IMG/VR virus record: IMGVR_UViG_3300023109_000053
Coordinates: 1-38,230 of that record
Length of the DNA stretch: 38,230 nucleotides
From: a virus
Direction: 5' to 3' (one strand)
The translations under genes and the position numbers were made by a program. Of the stretch, positions 1-9,600 are shown piece by piece; the first letter of the stretch is position 1, and each line of letters starts with the position of its first letter. The notes under the pieces are model-generated. The model had not been told where the DNA came from and ran no database searches. It saw only the letters and a program-made list of their open reading frames with translations.

Positions 1-625
1 ATGCTTCACCTAGCTCAAAATCAATTGCGCTTCCAGAAGTCCCATTGATTCCAACAACGGAGTAGTTCGTCACACTACGCGGCGAACTAGTACCAATACC
101 CACGTTGTTGTTGAACGAACTAACTCCTGCTGAGTCTATAGAGAAATGAGTATTCTGCTGATCGTCCAGAATGTTGAAGCCGCCAGTGCCTGCCTGCAAA
201 TATACTTTGTTGTCTGTTGAACGATGGCTCAAACCAGCGTTACCTGCCGCAGCAAGAGCGCCAGCCGTTAATATTATCGGGTTACTAGCCGTGACTGTAC
301 CACTAACGTCTAGAGCACTCAAAGTACCTACACTAGTAATATTTGTTTGAGCAGCAGTAGATAGAGTACCTGCAATAGAGCCACCAGACACATTTATGCC
401 TGCGCTAAATACAGGAATTTGATCCAAAGTCACAACCCCCGCACTAGAAATAGTTATAGAGTTCGTATCACTAGCAGAACCAATTGTTGCACCGTCTGCA
501 ATTACTAAACTACTCAGAGTACCTACACTAGTAATATTTGTTTGAGCAGCAGTAGACAAAGTGCCGTCTATAGCTCCTGTAGGGCTAGCACTGTCTGCTA
601 GTCTCCTTGAAATTGATTTTGCCAT
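1..625 (-). CDS. Tail fibre E, 3' end outside window
   Basis: The frame is open from ATG 623-625 to the window edge without a stop, giving at least 208 residues. It starts MAKSISRRLADSASPTGAID and has two copies of the unit GTLSTAAQTNITSVGTLS, encoded by a 39-base exact DNA repeat, then NNNVGIGTSSPRS, a standard fibre repeat. GGAGA stands before the ATG, and the start region has the same TAACTAATGGC junction as the other fibres. The C-terminal head that would define its receptor is not visible. Confidence 0.85.
   Translation of the reverse strand, partial: MAKSISRRLADSASPTGAIDGTLSTAAQTNITSVGTLSSLVIADGATIGSASDTNSITISSAGVVTLDQIPVFSAGINVSGGSIAGTLSTAAQTNITSVGTLSALDVSGTVTASNPIILTAGALAAAGNAGLSHRSTDNKVYLQAGTGGFNILDDQQNTHFSIDSAGVSSFNNNVGIGTSSPRSVTNYSVVGINGTSGSAIDFELGEA
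323..361 (-). repeat. 39-bp direct repeat, copy 1 (fibre E)
   Basis: Identical to 518-556 in the same orientation. It encodes STAAQTNITSVGT in the fibre E shaft, in frame in both copies. The pair is 195 bases apart, a whole number of codons. Confidence 0.9.
518..556 (-). repeat. 39-bp direct repeat, copy 2 (fibre E)
   Basis: Identical to 323-361. Recombination between the copies would remove or add 65 residues without breaking the frame. Confidence 0.9.
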
Positions 626-628
626 TAG

Positions 629-904
629 TTATTCTCCTAATATCTCTTGTATCTCAGACCGAAGAACTACTTCTCTCTCGTCAGTAACTTTTGGGTTAGC
701 TTCTTTAATGCTCTTAATATGGTTATACCACTGGCCAGTCTTAGCGTTCTCGCCTAGCTTTCCATCATTGATATCGTGCCATAATAGGTCAAGTTGATAT
801 TGCCATATGTTATATTGCTCTGTCCTTAGTGAAATGGGAGCATTGAGCTCTTCTAGCTTCTCTATTATTTCTATCGGTGGTGCTATTGGTTCTAATTCAG
901 TCAT
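629..904 (-). CDS. Fibre-associated chaperone-like protein (91 residues)
   Basis: A small acidic helical protein (EIIEKLEELNAPISLRTEQ, YQLDLLWHDINDGKL) lying between fibre D and the last fibre. The segment QWYNHIKSIKEANPKV with W59 matches the end of the 149-residue protein, so both probably belong to one fibre-assembly family. AGGA precedes the ATG. The stop lies just three bases before the next ATG, inside its ribosome binding site (GGAGAATAACTAATG). Confidence 0.7.
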   Translation of the reverse strand: MTELEPIAPPIEIIEKLEELNAPISLRTEQYNIWQYQLDLLWHDINDGKLGENAKTGQWYNHIKSIKEANPKVTDEREVVLRSEIQEILGE

Positions 905-912
905 AATTTTTC

Positions 913-2724
913 CTATGTGTAATAATTGCCGCTGGTCGCATTCATATTATGCGTTTCTACGACGAAGTTGAAATTGTACCCAGTAGGCGATTGCATCTTA
1001 ATATCGAAGGCCCATCCCGTATAGTAACTACTTGCTCCAGAATATGCTCTGAAACATAACTGGCCCGCGGATGTATAATAAGGCACTAAACTGTCGACTG
1101 TGCCAGATCCGTTATTCACAAATTGTGACCCAACAAGAGCTGTATTAGACCCAGCATATGCATATCCACTTCTTTGCATATCAATAACATGGCCTGAGTT
1201 ACCATATGCGTATCCATGGACTCTAGCTACGAACATGACACTATCAGTGTAGTAGATATTTGTTTTGATGTGCCAATATGGTAGAGATCCAGATCCAGTA
1301 TGAGCAGCTGCTACATTTAAATACTGAGTGCCACCAGTCATTCTATGTCTAATTCCACCAGCAACGGAAGTTCCACTTGAGTCAACATTAAGTACGCCAG
1401 CTTTTGCTCCTACTGTAGTGCCAACACTAACCCGCGCTTGGTTAGCAGTAGTCGCTGTGCCTACAACACCAAGGTTGCCACCGTTGTCCATTACGACATT
1501 GTTTGTGCCGTCATTAAGCAGCCTTAACGCATAAGTGTTGTTAGCGCCTATGTAAAGTTCATCACCTGCAGCAGATTTGATTGCTACTGCATTTGTCCCC
1601 CCGTTAACAATTGAGAAAGATGAGGTTCCGCTGGTATTAAGAGTCAAAGCCGTTGCCGTAACACTAGAATTAAAAGTAGTCACACCATTTTCGTCAATAG
1701 TCATACGCACAGTGCCAACACCAGAACTTCCTCCGGAGACCAGTTGAGTTATGGCGTTAGTCCCTGTACCTCCCATTTTGTAAGTCAATACATCAGATTG
1801 TTCTAGTACAAGCCTACGACCACTACCAGTACCCCCAATATGAATTTTTCCAGCAAAGTTACCTGATACGGGGTCAACAACTTCAAGGTTAGCAGTTGGA
1901 GCATCTGTTCCAATGCCCACTTTGCCATCAGACCCCTGTACAAACAAAGCGTGTGTGCTGTTGTCAGACTCAACTCGGAAGTCCATATCAACTCCCGCTT
2001 CATTAACAACGAGATCTTGTCCGCCGGCGGCGCTCGACAATAATGAAACAAAAGTTCCTGCTTTTCTTGTGGCTATTTCAAAATAACCATTATGACTAGC
2101 GGCAACACCATTATCACCGCCACCAGCAATACGCACTCCAGAAACTAAATCGCCGTTAGAGTCTTTTCTCCCTATCTGCAAATAAGTAGCGGCCACGCCC
2201 GAAGCGGAGTAGTCCCTGTAAAAACCTGCATTTTCGTGAGTACCAAGGACGTTGAACTTTTGAGGGTAAAGCGATGTACCAATACCCACACTACCTGATG
2301 CATCTATACGCATGCGCTCATTGCCGCCATTGACTTGAAAAATCATATCTGCGTTTGAGTATTGGCCAATAATTACGTCACCAGAGCTGCCTTGCTTCTC
2401 TATGTAAAAATAATCGCCACCACTCAAATTAGCCCCATCAGCATCAAGCCACACTTGTGCTTTTCGTGATGTTGCTGTAGCACTACCAATATTTCTAAAA
2501 CCACCTCCAGCATTGTTGGCTGCCGTTGCATCACCAGATCTTGCTGTGATTGTTAGGCTGTCACCAGCCGCGCCAGCAACTTCAAGCGGGTAGGAAGGCG
2601 AGACAGTGCCTATACCCACGCGGCTAGTAGAGACATCAACTACAAAAGTACCGTTGTCTATGTTCAGATCTACTGTACCATCTCCCGATGCCAGCATGCC
2701 TGTTGAAATTTGTGTTAAGGCCAT
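913..2724 (-). CDS. Tail fibre D (603 residues)
   Basis: It starts MALTQISTGMLASGDGTVDL and reaches a VGIGTVSPSYPLEV unit near residue 37. The shaft contains repeated fibre units, including DFRVESDNSTHALFVQGSD followed by KVGIG, a segment also found in fibre A. The C-terminal 150 residues are a separate aromatic- and glycine-rich domain (YWHIKTNIYYTDSVMFVARV, YTGWAFDIKM, FNFVVETHNM), probably the receptor-facing head; it differs from the heads of B and C. There is no S74 domain. The first 24 bases of its start region match the start of fibre C. Confidence 0.87.
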   Translation of the reverse strand: MALTQISTGMLASGDGTVDLNIDNGTFVVDVSTSRVGIGTVSPSYPLEVAGAAGDSLTITARSGDATAANNAGGGFRNIGSATATSRKAQVWLDADGANLSGGDYFYIEKQGSSGDVIIGQYSNADMIFQVNGGNERMRIDASGSVGIGTSLYPQKFNVLGTHENAGFYRDYSASGVAATYLQIGRKDSNGDLVSGVRIAGGGDNGVAASHNGYFEIATRKAGTFVSLLSSAAGGQDLVVNEAGVDMDFRVESDNSTHALFVQGSDGKVGIGTDAPTANLEVVDPVSGNFAGKIHIGGTGSGRRLVLEQSDVLTYKMGGTGTNAITQLVSGGSSGVGTVRMTIDENGVTTFNSSVTATALTLNTSGTSSFSIVNGGTNAVAIKSAAGDELYIGANNTYALRLLNDGTNNVVMDNGGNLGVVGTATTANQARVSVGTTVGAKAGVLNVDSSGTSVAGGIRHRMTGGTQYLNVAAAHTGSGSLPYWHIKTNIYYTDSVMFVARVHGYAYGNSGHVIDMQRSGYAYAGSNTALVGSQFVNNGSGTVDSLVPYYTSAGQLCFRAYSGASSYYTGWAFDIKMQSPTGYNFNFVVETHNMNATSGNYYT

Positions 2725-2736
2725 TAGTTACTCCTA
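2713..2736 (-). repeat. Fibre start junction repeat, copy at fibre D
   Basis: This 24-base block carries the preceding TAG, the ribosome binding site (GGAG), ATG and first codons. It matches 4934-4957 at 23 of 24 positions; shorter versions lie before fibres B and E. Confidence 0.85.
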
Positions 2737-3183
2737 GGGTTTTGGGTATGCCGCTTTTATTGCTTGAATTGCATCAATCCATGTTGTTGTACCATTAACA
2801 GCATCATCAAATCGCATTTCGTCTTGGTTGAGTAAATCGTATCTAGCTTTTCTATCTCTAGCATATTGATCAGCATTATAAGCTTCTTCACTCTCATATT
2901 TCTCTAATTCCCAAACTTCTGGAACCGCAGGATTCACATACTCGTTTTCAATTAGTGCTGCTCTTAACTCTGCTTCTGTCGGCTCAGTCCATCTTCCCTC
3001 TGAATCTGTTGTTCCAAGATCACGGTGGTTAGAGTAAAACCGTTCTAATCTTTGTTCATACGCAGAGTTTTCATCAATATCCTCTAAATCACGTATAGTA
3101 TTGAATACACCGGTAGCTGCAGCCTCATTTTTGTGAGTCTCTGTTTTAATTAGTAATAATTTTAGTTCGTCATTTAGTTCCAT
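2734..3183 (-). CDS. Fibre-associated chaperone-like protein (149 residues)
   Basis: This acidic, helical protein sits between fibres C and D. The end (RKARYDLLNQDEMRF followed by TWIDAIQAIKAAYPKP, with W135) resembles the tail of pfam16778-type phage tail assembly chaperones (R..LL..D....W..A/yR.aI...P). A matching end (QWYNHIKSIKEANPKV) occurs in the 91-residue protein, suggesting two members of one family. It probably helps fold or attach the neighbouring fibre; this is inference. AGGATAA precedes the ATG. Its TAG lies within the ribosome binding site of fibre D. Confidence 0.72.
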   Translation of the reverse strand: MELNDELKLLLIKTETHKNEAAATGVFNTIRDLEDIDENSAYEQRLERFYSNHRDLGTTDSEGRWTEPTEAELRAALIENEYVNPAVPEVWELEKYESEEAYNADQYARDRKARYDLLNQDEMRFDDAVNGTTTWIDAIQAIKAAYPKP

Positions 3184-3187
3184 TTTG

Positions 3188-4945
3188 TTATCCTATTTTG
3201 GCGATGTACCACGCAGAGTGCGCATTTCCGTAGACGGTAGATATTGAGGTATTACTGTTCTCAATACTAACGTGATCTCCAACGTTTAAATATCTTCCTA
3301 TGGAAGAAACTGCATCATGATTATTTGATACAGCGTGATTAGAGTGCCAGTGATGTATTTGACTTCCGTTTACAGCCCACCCTCCGTAAATATAGACATT
3401 AGCGGGGGCATACAAAAACTGCGCGAATAATGTATAAAATCCTGCCTTTGTTATTGTAATTCCCGGCCCATGAGTAGAATTAGTTTGAGGAGTACAATTT
3501 TGGGAGGCTGTTGTAGTAAGCGCAATTCCATAATTATTAGTTATAGAAGTAGGGTTTCCACTAATCGTGCCATATGCGTATGCTTTATACGGCATAGTTA
3601 CATCACCGCTGGAGTCTATTTTCATACGTTCTGAGCCAGCGTTAGTGTGGAACTTTAAGTTTCTAGAGCCGTCATAAGAAATACCACCGTCGAATGCATC
3701 TGAGTTGTTTGCGTTAGCTCTTGAGAATGCGTACCAACCTGTGCCAGTACCTACATAGTTAGCTATGCCGCCTGATGTACCGTTACCCACTACCAGATTA
3801 TTTGCATTGGCGTGGTTATTAGAGGGCGTTGACACACCAATACCCACGTTGCCTGATGAGTCTATTTGCATGCGCGGAATTGAGTTTGTGCGGAATGCCA
3901 TTTGGTCAATAGAATGAGCATACTCAATCATTCCAGCATACCTAGCAACGCCTGAAGTTGAATCGGCAAAAAGTAAGTAGTTTGTGTGGTTTCCTGTTGA
4001 AGCTATGGTAATACCGCCTTCAGCAGGGCCAGTAACAACTAAATCTTTTGCATAATAATCTGAAGGGTTAGAAACACCAATACCCACGTTGCCTGCAATA
4101 ATGACCTTCTTGGCTGTACCTCCAGACAGGCCTCCACTACCATCATTGTGACCATTAATCCATAGGTCTCCCCAAGCATCTAATGCACTGTTATGAGCAA
4201 ATATACCAGGCGATGAAATACTACCAGATTTATACACACCTGTAAACGCTGCCGAAGTTGCATCTCTAGCAACGACACTAGTCCAACCATCTGAATTGTC
4301 GTAAACATCTAAGTTTGCCGTAGGAACAGTTATTCCAATACCAACTTGGCCTGATGAGTCTATCGTCATGCGCGCTGTTGGTTGCGTGTTGTTCGCACTT
4401 GCGGTGTTAAACTCAATTGATGAGCCGCCATCAGCGCCGTTTAGATTTATATAAGCCGCTGAACGCGAAGCGTTTGTTATAACACCAGTTGTCCCAACTC
4501 TATTAACTGATAACTGTGCAATATCTCCTGAATTAACTAAATAGGCGGGTGTACCAGTGCCTAGCTGCACGTTGCCTGATGCGTCTATTCGCATGCGTTC
4601 TGTGGTGCCAGTTAAGAACTTCATGGCAGTATTTGTATGGCTCATTTCAATTGAACCAGCTACCGTGTACCCAGTACCGTAGGTAAACTGCACCCTACCT
4701 GCCGGATCATCTCCACCCGTGGAAGGTACGTTTAAGCGCAATGTCGCTTGCCTAGCACCGCTGGTAGACGTTGAACGGACTGTAGAAATTACTTCGCCAG
4801 TAGAAGATACATCTAATAAAGAAGCAGGCGAACTCGTCCCAATACCTACATTTTCACTAGCATCAATAGTTATGGCCGTAGCATTACCTCCATCGACGAT
4901 GCTGGGTGTGCTTGATAGTTCTATAGGTATTTCTGTTAAAGCCAT
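3188..4945 (-). CDS. Tail fibre C with C1q-like head (585 residues)
   Basis: It begins MALTEIPIELSSTPSIVD and SENVGIGTSSPASLLDVS, the same N-terminal module as fibre B. The shaft has many RM.ID.SG.VGIG units. The last 130 residues look like a C1q/TNF-type jelly-roll head: ITITKAGFYTLFAQFLY, VYIYGGWAVNGSQIHHW, GRYLNVGDHVSIEN, ending AHSAWYIAKIG. Such heads trimerise and often bind surface ligands, so this is the probable receptor-binding tip. It starts at a junction shared almost exactly with fibre D (23 of 24 bases). No S74 domain. Confidence 0.87.
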   Translation of the reverse strand: MALTEIPIELSSTPSIVDGGNATAITIDASENVGIGTSSPASLLDVSSTGEVISTVRSTSTSGARQATLRLNVPSTGGDDPAGRVQFTYGTGYTVAGSIEMSHTNTAMKFLTGTTERMRIDASGNVQLGTGTPAYLVNSGDIAQLSVNRVGTTGVITNASRSAAYINLNGADGGSSIEFNTASANNTQPTARMTIDSSGQVGIGITVPTANLDVYDNSDGWTSVVARDATSAAFTGVYKSGSISSPGIFAHNSALDAWGDLWINGHNDGSGGLSGGTAKKVIIAGNVGIGVSNPSDYYAKDLVVTGPAEGGITIASTGNHTNYLLFADSTSGVARYAGMIEYAHSIDQMAFRTNSIPRMQIDSSGNVGIGVSTPSNNHANANNLVVGNGTSGGIANYVGTGTGWYAFSRANANNSDAFDGGISYDGSRNLKFHTNAGSERMKIDSSGDVTMPYKAYAYGTISGNPTSITNNYGIALTTTASQNCTPQTNSTHGPGITITKAGFYTLFAQFLYAPANVYIYGGWAVNGSQIHHWHSNHAVSNNHDAVSSIGRYLNVGDHVSIENSNTSISTVYGNAHSAWYIAKIG

Positions 4946-4957
4946 TAGTTACTCCTA
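4934..4957 (-). repeat. Fibre start junction repeat, copy at fibre C
   Basis: Partner of 2713-2736, with one base difference at a synonymous position. The small gene upstream ends inside it. Confidence 0.85.
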
Positions 4958-5224
4958 TTCGCTTCCTGGAAGTGCATTTGCTGCTACTGCTGCTGCCTGG
5001 GCACTTTTTGCTGCGTCAGTATGAAAAGTATTGCACATTGCTTGTACTTCTGTGCTTTCTGCTGACCAATCATCTGAGGGGCTTACTACATGACGATGAA
5101 AAGATCTACTGACCTCTACATCATCTCTGCTGATTACCGTAGCGGTACGAACTTGGATTACTTTCCAGCCGCCCATGTCTACTACTTCGATCTTGTCTTG
5201 TACTGTTGTTTCGCTTAAAGCCAT
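4955..5224 (-). CDS. Small fibre-cassette protein (89 residues)
   Basis: A short protein starting MALSETTVQDKIEVVD, with a strand pair (WKVIQVRTATVISRDD), a SRSFHRHVVSP turn and an alanine-rich C-terminal helix (DAAKSAQAAAVAANAL). Close relatives by pattern occur next to fibre genes in marine phages. Function is unknown; a fibre assembly factor or a small virion protein is likely by context. AAGGA is well placed before the ATG. Its TAG is embedded in the next gene's ribosome binding site (TAGGAGTAACTAATG). Confidence 0.75.
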   Translation of the reverse strand: MALSETTVQDKIEVVDMGGWKVIQVRTATVISRDDVEVSRSFHRHVVSPSDDWSAESTEVQAMCNTFHTDAAKSAQAAAVAANALPGSE

Positions 5225-5244
5225 TTTATTTTCCTTTTATTATC

Positions 5245-5287
5245 GTGGCGTTATTGCCACCTGTCCGTGCCTAGAGTCCCCTAGGCA
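5245..5287 (-). other. Tandem hairpins between fibre B and the 89-residue gene
   Basis: TGCCTAG/CTAGGCA (5268-5287) and GTGGC/GCCAC (5245-5260) form two perfect stems of seven and five base pairs. Neither is followed by a U-run on the minus strand, so terminator function is doubtful; mRNA processing or stability is possible. Confidence 0.5.
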
Positions 5288-5297
5288 TAATGTGTTG

Positions 5298-6629
5298 TTA
5301 AACTGTGCGGTATGTTATTCCACCAATCATTGACCAACCAGAGTCAACCGGAATAGTGATCCAACCAAGATTAGATCCACTTTGATAAAACTGCATAGCA
5401 GAGGCGCCATGAGACATATACGGTGATACTTGTGTTCTTCCAGAACCAAGCAAAAGACTATCAAACATGCAGGAACCCGTTACAATCCGCGAGTTCGTTG
5501 TACCTCCACCAAGAGCAGAGTAAGGTAGACCTGTTAAGTTTATGCTTCCTGTTGCGTTTCCCCCACTAATACCTATATACCATGTTAGATGTACTAGATT
5601 CCCTATTTTAGTGTAAGATCCTAATGCCTGGCCCATAGTAGAGGTGCCGCCACTAGATCCAATCGCCACCGGGGTCCAAGTACCTTCTTCGTAATCGTCA
5701 AAAAGTGCACCTGTTCCAGAAGCCCCTGTAGCTCCACTGTAGCCGCTGGCTGAGAAATCTATGCCGTGTCCACTAGCAAAAGATAGATTGCCGTTTGGAA
5801 TATCTATATTGCCACTAGTTTCATGAATCCGCATTCTCAGAGTAGAGCCAGATGTAAAAAACGCTATTGCTCCAGAGGTTGATTGGATATTAAGCGAACT
5901 CGCGCCGCCCCATGCTGTTGAGTTTTGATTTGCCCCCCAAATATAGTTCAGTGCTGTACCAGATTTTAACTGTTGTTGAGCGTATTGATCAGTTCCTGTG
6001 GAAGTATTTTCGAGAGTAAACATGTGATTAGAGCCTACCACATGCAACTTCTGTGCTGGAGCCGTTGTTCCAATACCAACGTTGCCTGCTGTATCGACTA
6101 CCATTCTAAACGCACCATTATCATTATCGTATAGATACCATTTATCATTCACAGTAGCTACAGCATCGTTTCCGACTCCAATAACATATTTATGTCCAGT
6201 ACCTCGTAAGCCAAAATCAGTATAATCTCCTGCAACAGAATTGTGTATTTCTAAAGTTTGTGCGGGAGCAATGTTTCCGATACCAACTTGGCCTGATGAG
6301 TCTATACGCATTCTTTGTGAGCCAGCTGTACCAAAAACCATTACATCAGGTGTGCTGTGGCTATAACCCACATAGCCTCGATAACGCTCATCGCCTGTAG
6401 TCCCATCAGCGAACATAAGGTAGCCAGTAGCAGTACCCGCCGCACCGACTAAAGTAATACCGCCCTCTTCTCCGTGTGCTACAACTAATTCTTTAGAATA
6501 GTAACTATCAGGCGAACTATTACCGATACCCACATTCTCACTACTATCAATAGTTATAGCAGTAGCATTAGAATTATCTACAATTCCAGGAGTGCTTCCC
6601 ATCTCTTTTGGTATTTTTATTAATGCCAT
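5298..6629 (-). CDS. Tail fibre B (443 residues)
   Basis: It starts MALIKIPKEMGSTPGIVD, then NATAITIDSSENVGIG, the same module as fibre C. Repeated RMRIDSSGQVGIG-type units follow, then a C-terminal fibre domain marked by YEEGTWTPVAIG and GSYTKIGNLVHLTWY, a head common in marine phage fibres and probably the receptor-facing part. There is no S74 domain. GGAGAACAACTAATG couples it to fibre A. After its stop come two inverted repeats, then the 89-residue gene. Confidence 0.88.
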   Translation of the reverse strand: MALIKIPKEMGSTPGIVDNSNATAITIDSSENVGIGNSSPDSYYSKELVVAHGEEGGITLVGAAGTATGYLMFADGTTGDERYRGYVGYSHSTPDVMVFGTAGSQRMRIDSSGQVGIGNIAPAQTLEIHNSVAGDYTDFGLRGTGHKYVIGVGNDAVATVNDKWYLYDNDNGAFRMVVDTAGNVGIGTTAPAQKLHVVGSNHMFTLENTSTGTDQYAQQQLKSGTALNYIWGANQNSTAWGGASSLNIQSTSGAIAFFTSGSTLRMRIHETSGNIDIPNGNLSFASGHGIDFSASGYSGATGASGTGALFDDYEEGTWTPVAIGSSGGTSTMGQALGSYTKIGNLVHLTWYIGISGGNATGSINLTGLPYSALGGGTTNSRIVTGSCMFDSLLLGSGRTQVSPYMSHGASAMQFYQSGSNLGWITIPVDSGWSMIGGITYRTV

Positions 6630-9600
6630 TAGTTGTTCTCCAGTGCTGTTAGTCTTGCTTCTAATTCTTGTATTGTTGCTACCAGCAGAGGCACTAGTTT
6701 GCTATGGTCAATGCCTTGGTATTCTGGGTTACCGTCTGCATCTACTGCGTCTTTAGTGCCAACAACTGCCTCTGGTACAACGTCTGCAACCTCATGTGCT
6801 AGGAATCCGTCTACCGTGGTATTTGCATCTGCAATGAAATTAAACCGTGAAGGCTTGAGTTGCAGGAGGCGCTGTGTAGCACCTGTTATACCTACCACAT
6901 TTTCTTTTAGTCTGTAGTCTGACGATTGTACTATAACAATACTGCTTCCGGTTGTATAAATTTGACCACAAAGCCCGTTAGTGTTATAGAAAGCATGGTG
7001 AGTTAGAGCATTTGTTCCCCCAACAGCTGTAGCAATAAAGCCATAACCGCTAGCAACACCGCGATAAGCAAATCCAGTTTGTGAAGCACCTGGGTTAACC
7101 CCCGCTGATCCAATGAAGACATCACCACCGGAGTTTATGCGCATGCGTTCTGCTATCGCAGGACTTGCTATAGTACCGTTATTTGTACTAAATACAAGAT
7201 CTGCTTTAGTTCCAGCACCTCCAGCGGCTTCGTTCCAACTTCCAACTTTTTGAACTTCTATTTTGGCAGCTTGTCTGTGAACAACGCCAGTACTAGTACT
7301 ATAAGAGCATAGTTCATAAGATAAACCGTGTTTTATGTTTGCGTCATTGTTTCCATTAAAACCAACCCCACTTCCATCAAGTTTTAATATTAATTCATCA
7401 GCAATTGCTGAAGAAGCATCTATTTGTAATCTATTACCCGGCGAAGTTGTTCCAATACCAACGTTAGAGCCTGAAATTCGCATGGTTTCGCTTGTGTTGG
7501 AGCCACTCATTGTATGAAAACTAAGCTCAGAGGAAGTGTTGTCCGCTTGTGCCTCTGAACGTATTTGTGCGCGTCCACCTGTTCCAGCAGTCAAGCCTAT
7601 TATTGCGTCTGTTGCCCCTGTGTCTTCTTTAATATCAAGCAAAGTAGCAGGCGAACTCGTCCCGATTCCCACGTTGCCGTTGTTATCCACATGGAGTGGA
7701 ACAGTGTTGTCAGTAACATTGTGAAGAGAAAACCCTGAGTTTGCTACACCCGGTATAGAAGGTGTCAAATCCCATACCTTAGCGTTCGCTGTATTTTGGA
7801 AGCGTACAGACGCAAGGTCATTACTGAAATTTAAATGCAAACCCTTACTAGGACTGCCAGTACCAATACCTACCTTGCCTGATGACCCCTCCACAAACAG
7901 CGCATGGGTGTTAGCGTCAGACTCAACGCGGAAGTCTAAATCTGTGGAACCTTCATTAAAGACAGTTTCTGTTGGATTAAGCAATAATTTAGAAGTGCTT
8001 GTTCCGGCGGTCATAGTGTAAAACTCTACTGACCCATCCTCTGTTCCATCGGTCATGTCTTTTATTTGCGTAAAAACTTGCCCATACGCTATTTTTTCGC
8101 TGGCATCGTTTTCGCCATAAAAGTAAATAAGTCCAGTCGCATCGTTATCTGCCGGAGAAGCTGAATTTCTAAAAAACTCTAAAACAGGTCCAGCACTTGA
8201 ATCTGCGTCTGTAGAGACAAGAGTAAGATTACTAGAGTTATCTGTAGTAGTAGCTGTGATACCACCCGTTACTGCAAGAGTCCCGGGAGTAGTTAAATTA
8301 CCGGAAAGTTTAGCAGATGTAATACTATCATCAACAGGAACATTAACGTCCAACTGATTCATTGTCATACATTCTACGAGAGCACCCGTTGGAGGAGCTT
8401 CGCTAAAAGTTAATGTAGTCCCTGATATACTATATGTCGATTTATTTTGATATACACCGTTTACAAATACTTGTGTATTATTCTCATTGACTGGGGCAGC
8501 TGATAAAGTTAGAGTAGTATCGCTACCGTCACCAGTCATAGTGTTAGAAGTTAAGTTAGTTCCATTTACTGCGGGCGATAAACGATAGATAATAATACTA
8601 TTACCGTTTGCTGGAGCGGCAGAAAAAGTTAGTGTAGTAGTACCGCCAGAAGTAGCAATACTAAAAGCATTTTGCTGCTGAAATACACCCTCTATAAATA
8701 CTAGTAAATTGTCTTCTGAAGCTGCTGGGGTGGTGAGAGCATAAGCTGTAGTGCTGCCATTTCCTGTAAAGTTATCTGCAGCGAAAGAAGCTGCACCGCC
8801 TCCCCCAATTTCTCCCCAAGCATCAGTATACCCTTCAAACTTGCCGAGAGTACTATTGTATCGGAACTGTCCAGCGACTGCGGTAGGTCGTTGCGCTGTA
8901 GTACCTGCAGGCATAACAGCGGCGCCCGTATCAGCAGTCTTACTTACTCTTAAGCCAAGAGCAGTTGCTGTAGTAGCAGCAAAGTTTGCATCATCGCCTA
9001 AAGCTGCTGCAAGCTCGTTAAGAGTGTTTAAAGTGCTAGGAGCTGAATCCCCTAGAGCAGCAATTGCCACATCTACATAAGCGGTAGTAGCAACTTTAGT
9101 ACTATTATTACCTGCAGACTGGGTTGTTGCTGTGGTGGCAGTATTGATTGTGCCACTTAAATCACCTGAGAAAGTAGTAGCTGCTGCTGCGCCTGTAATA
9201 GTTACACCCGTTGCGGAAGTAGCAATCTTAGCGGCGTTATCATGATAAAGAGTAACAGCACCGTCGACTACAAAGCTGGCCATCGTTTCTGATGTACCTT
9301 TAGTGATATCTACTTGATTATTACTGGAGATTTTTAAGTTACCAGTACCAACGTCTTTAACGTAACTATTACTGGCATCATGGAAGATTTCTAAATCACC
9401 AGCATCTCCTGCGGTAAGTTTAGTATTATCTGGTAAATCTATAGTTGCGGCAGTATCTAATGTGACTGAGCGTCCTGATATTTCTACTTCTATTGCTGTT
9501 CCATTAGGAGGAGCAGTCGAAAAAGTAAGAGTAGTTCCGCTTACACTATAGTTTGATTTTGACTGATATACACCATCTATAAAAACACGGGTGTTATTCT

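Noticed and set aside
5245-5287. Intrinsic terminator after fibre B
   Set aside because: The stems are good, but no U-run follows on either stem in the minus-strand direction.
1-6629. CRISPR-like or tandem array
   Set aside because: Repeats fall within coding frames, vary in spacing and encode the VGIGT fibre motif.
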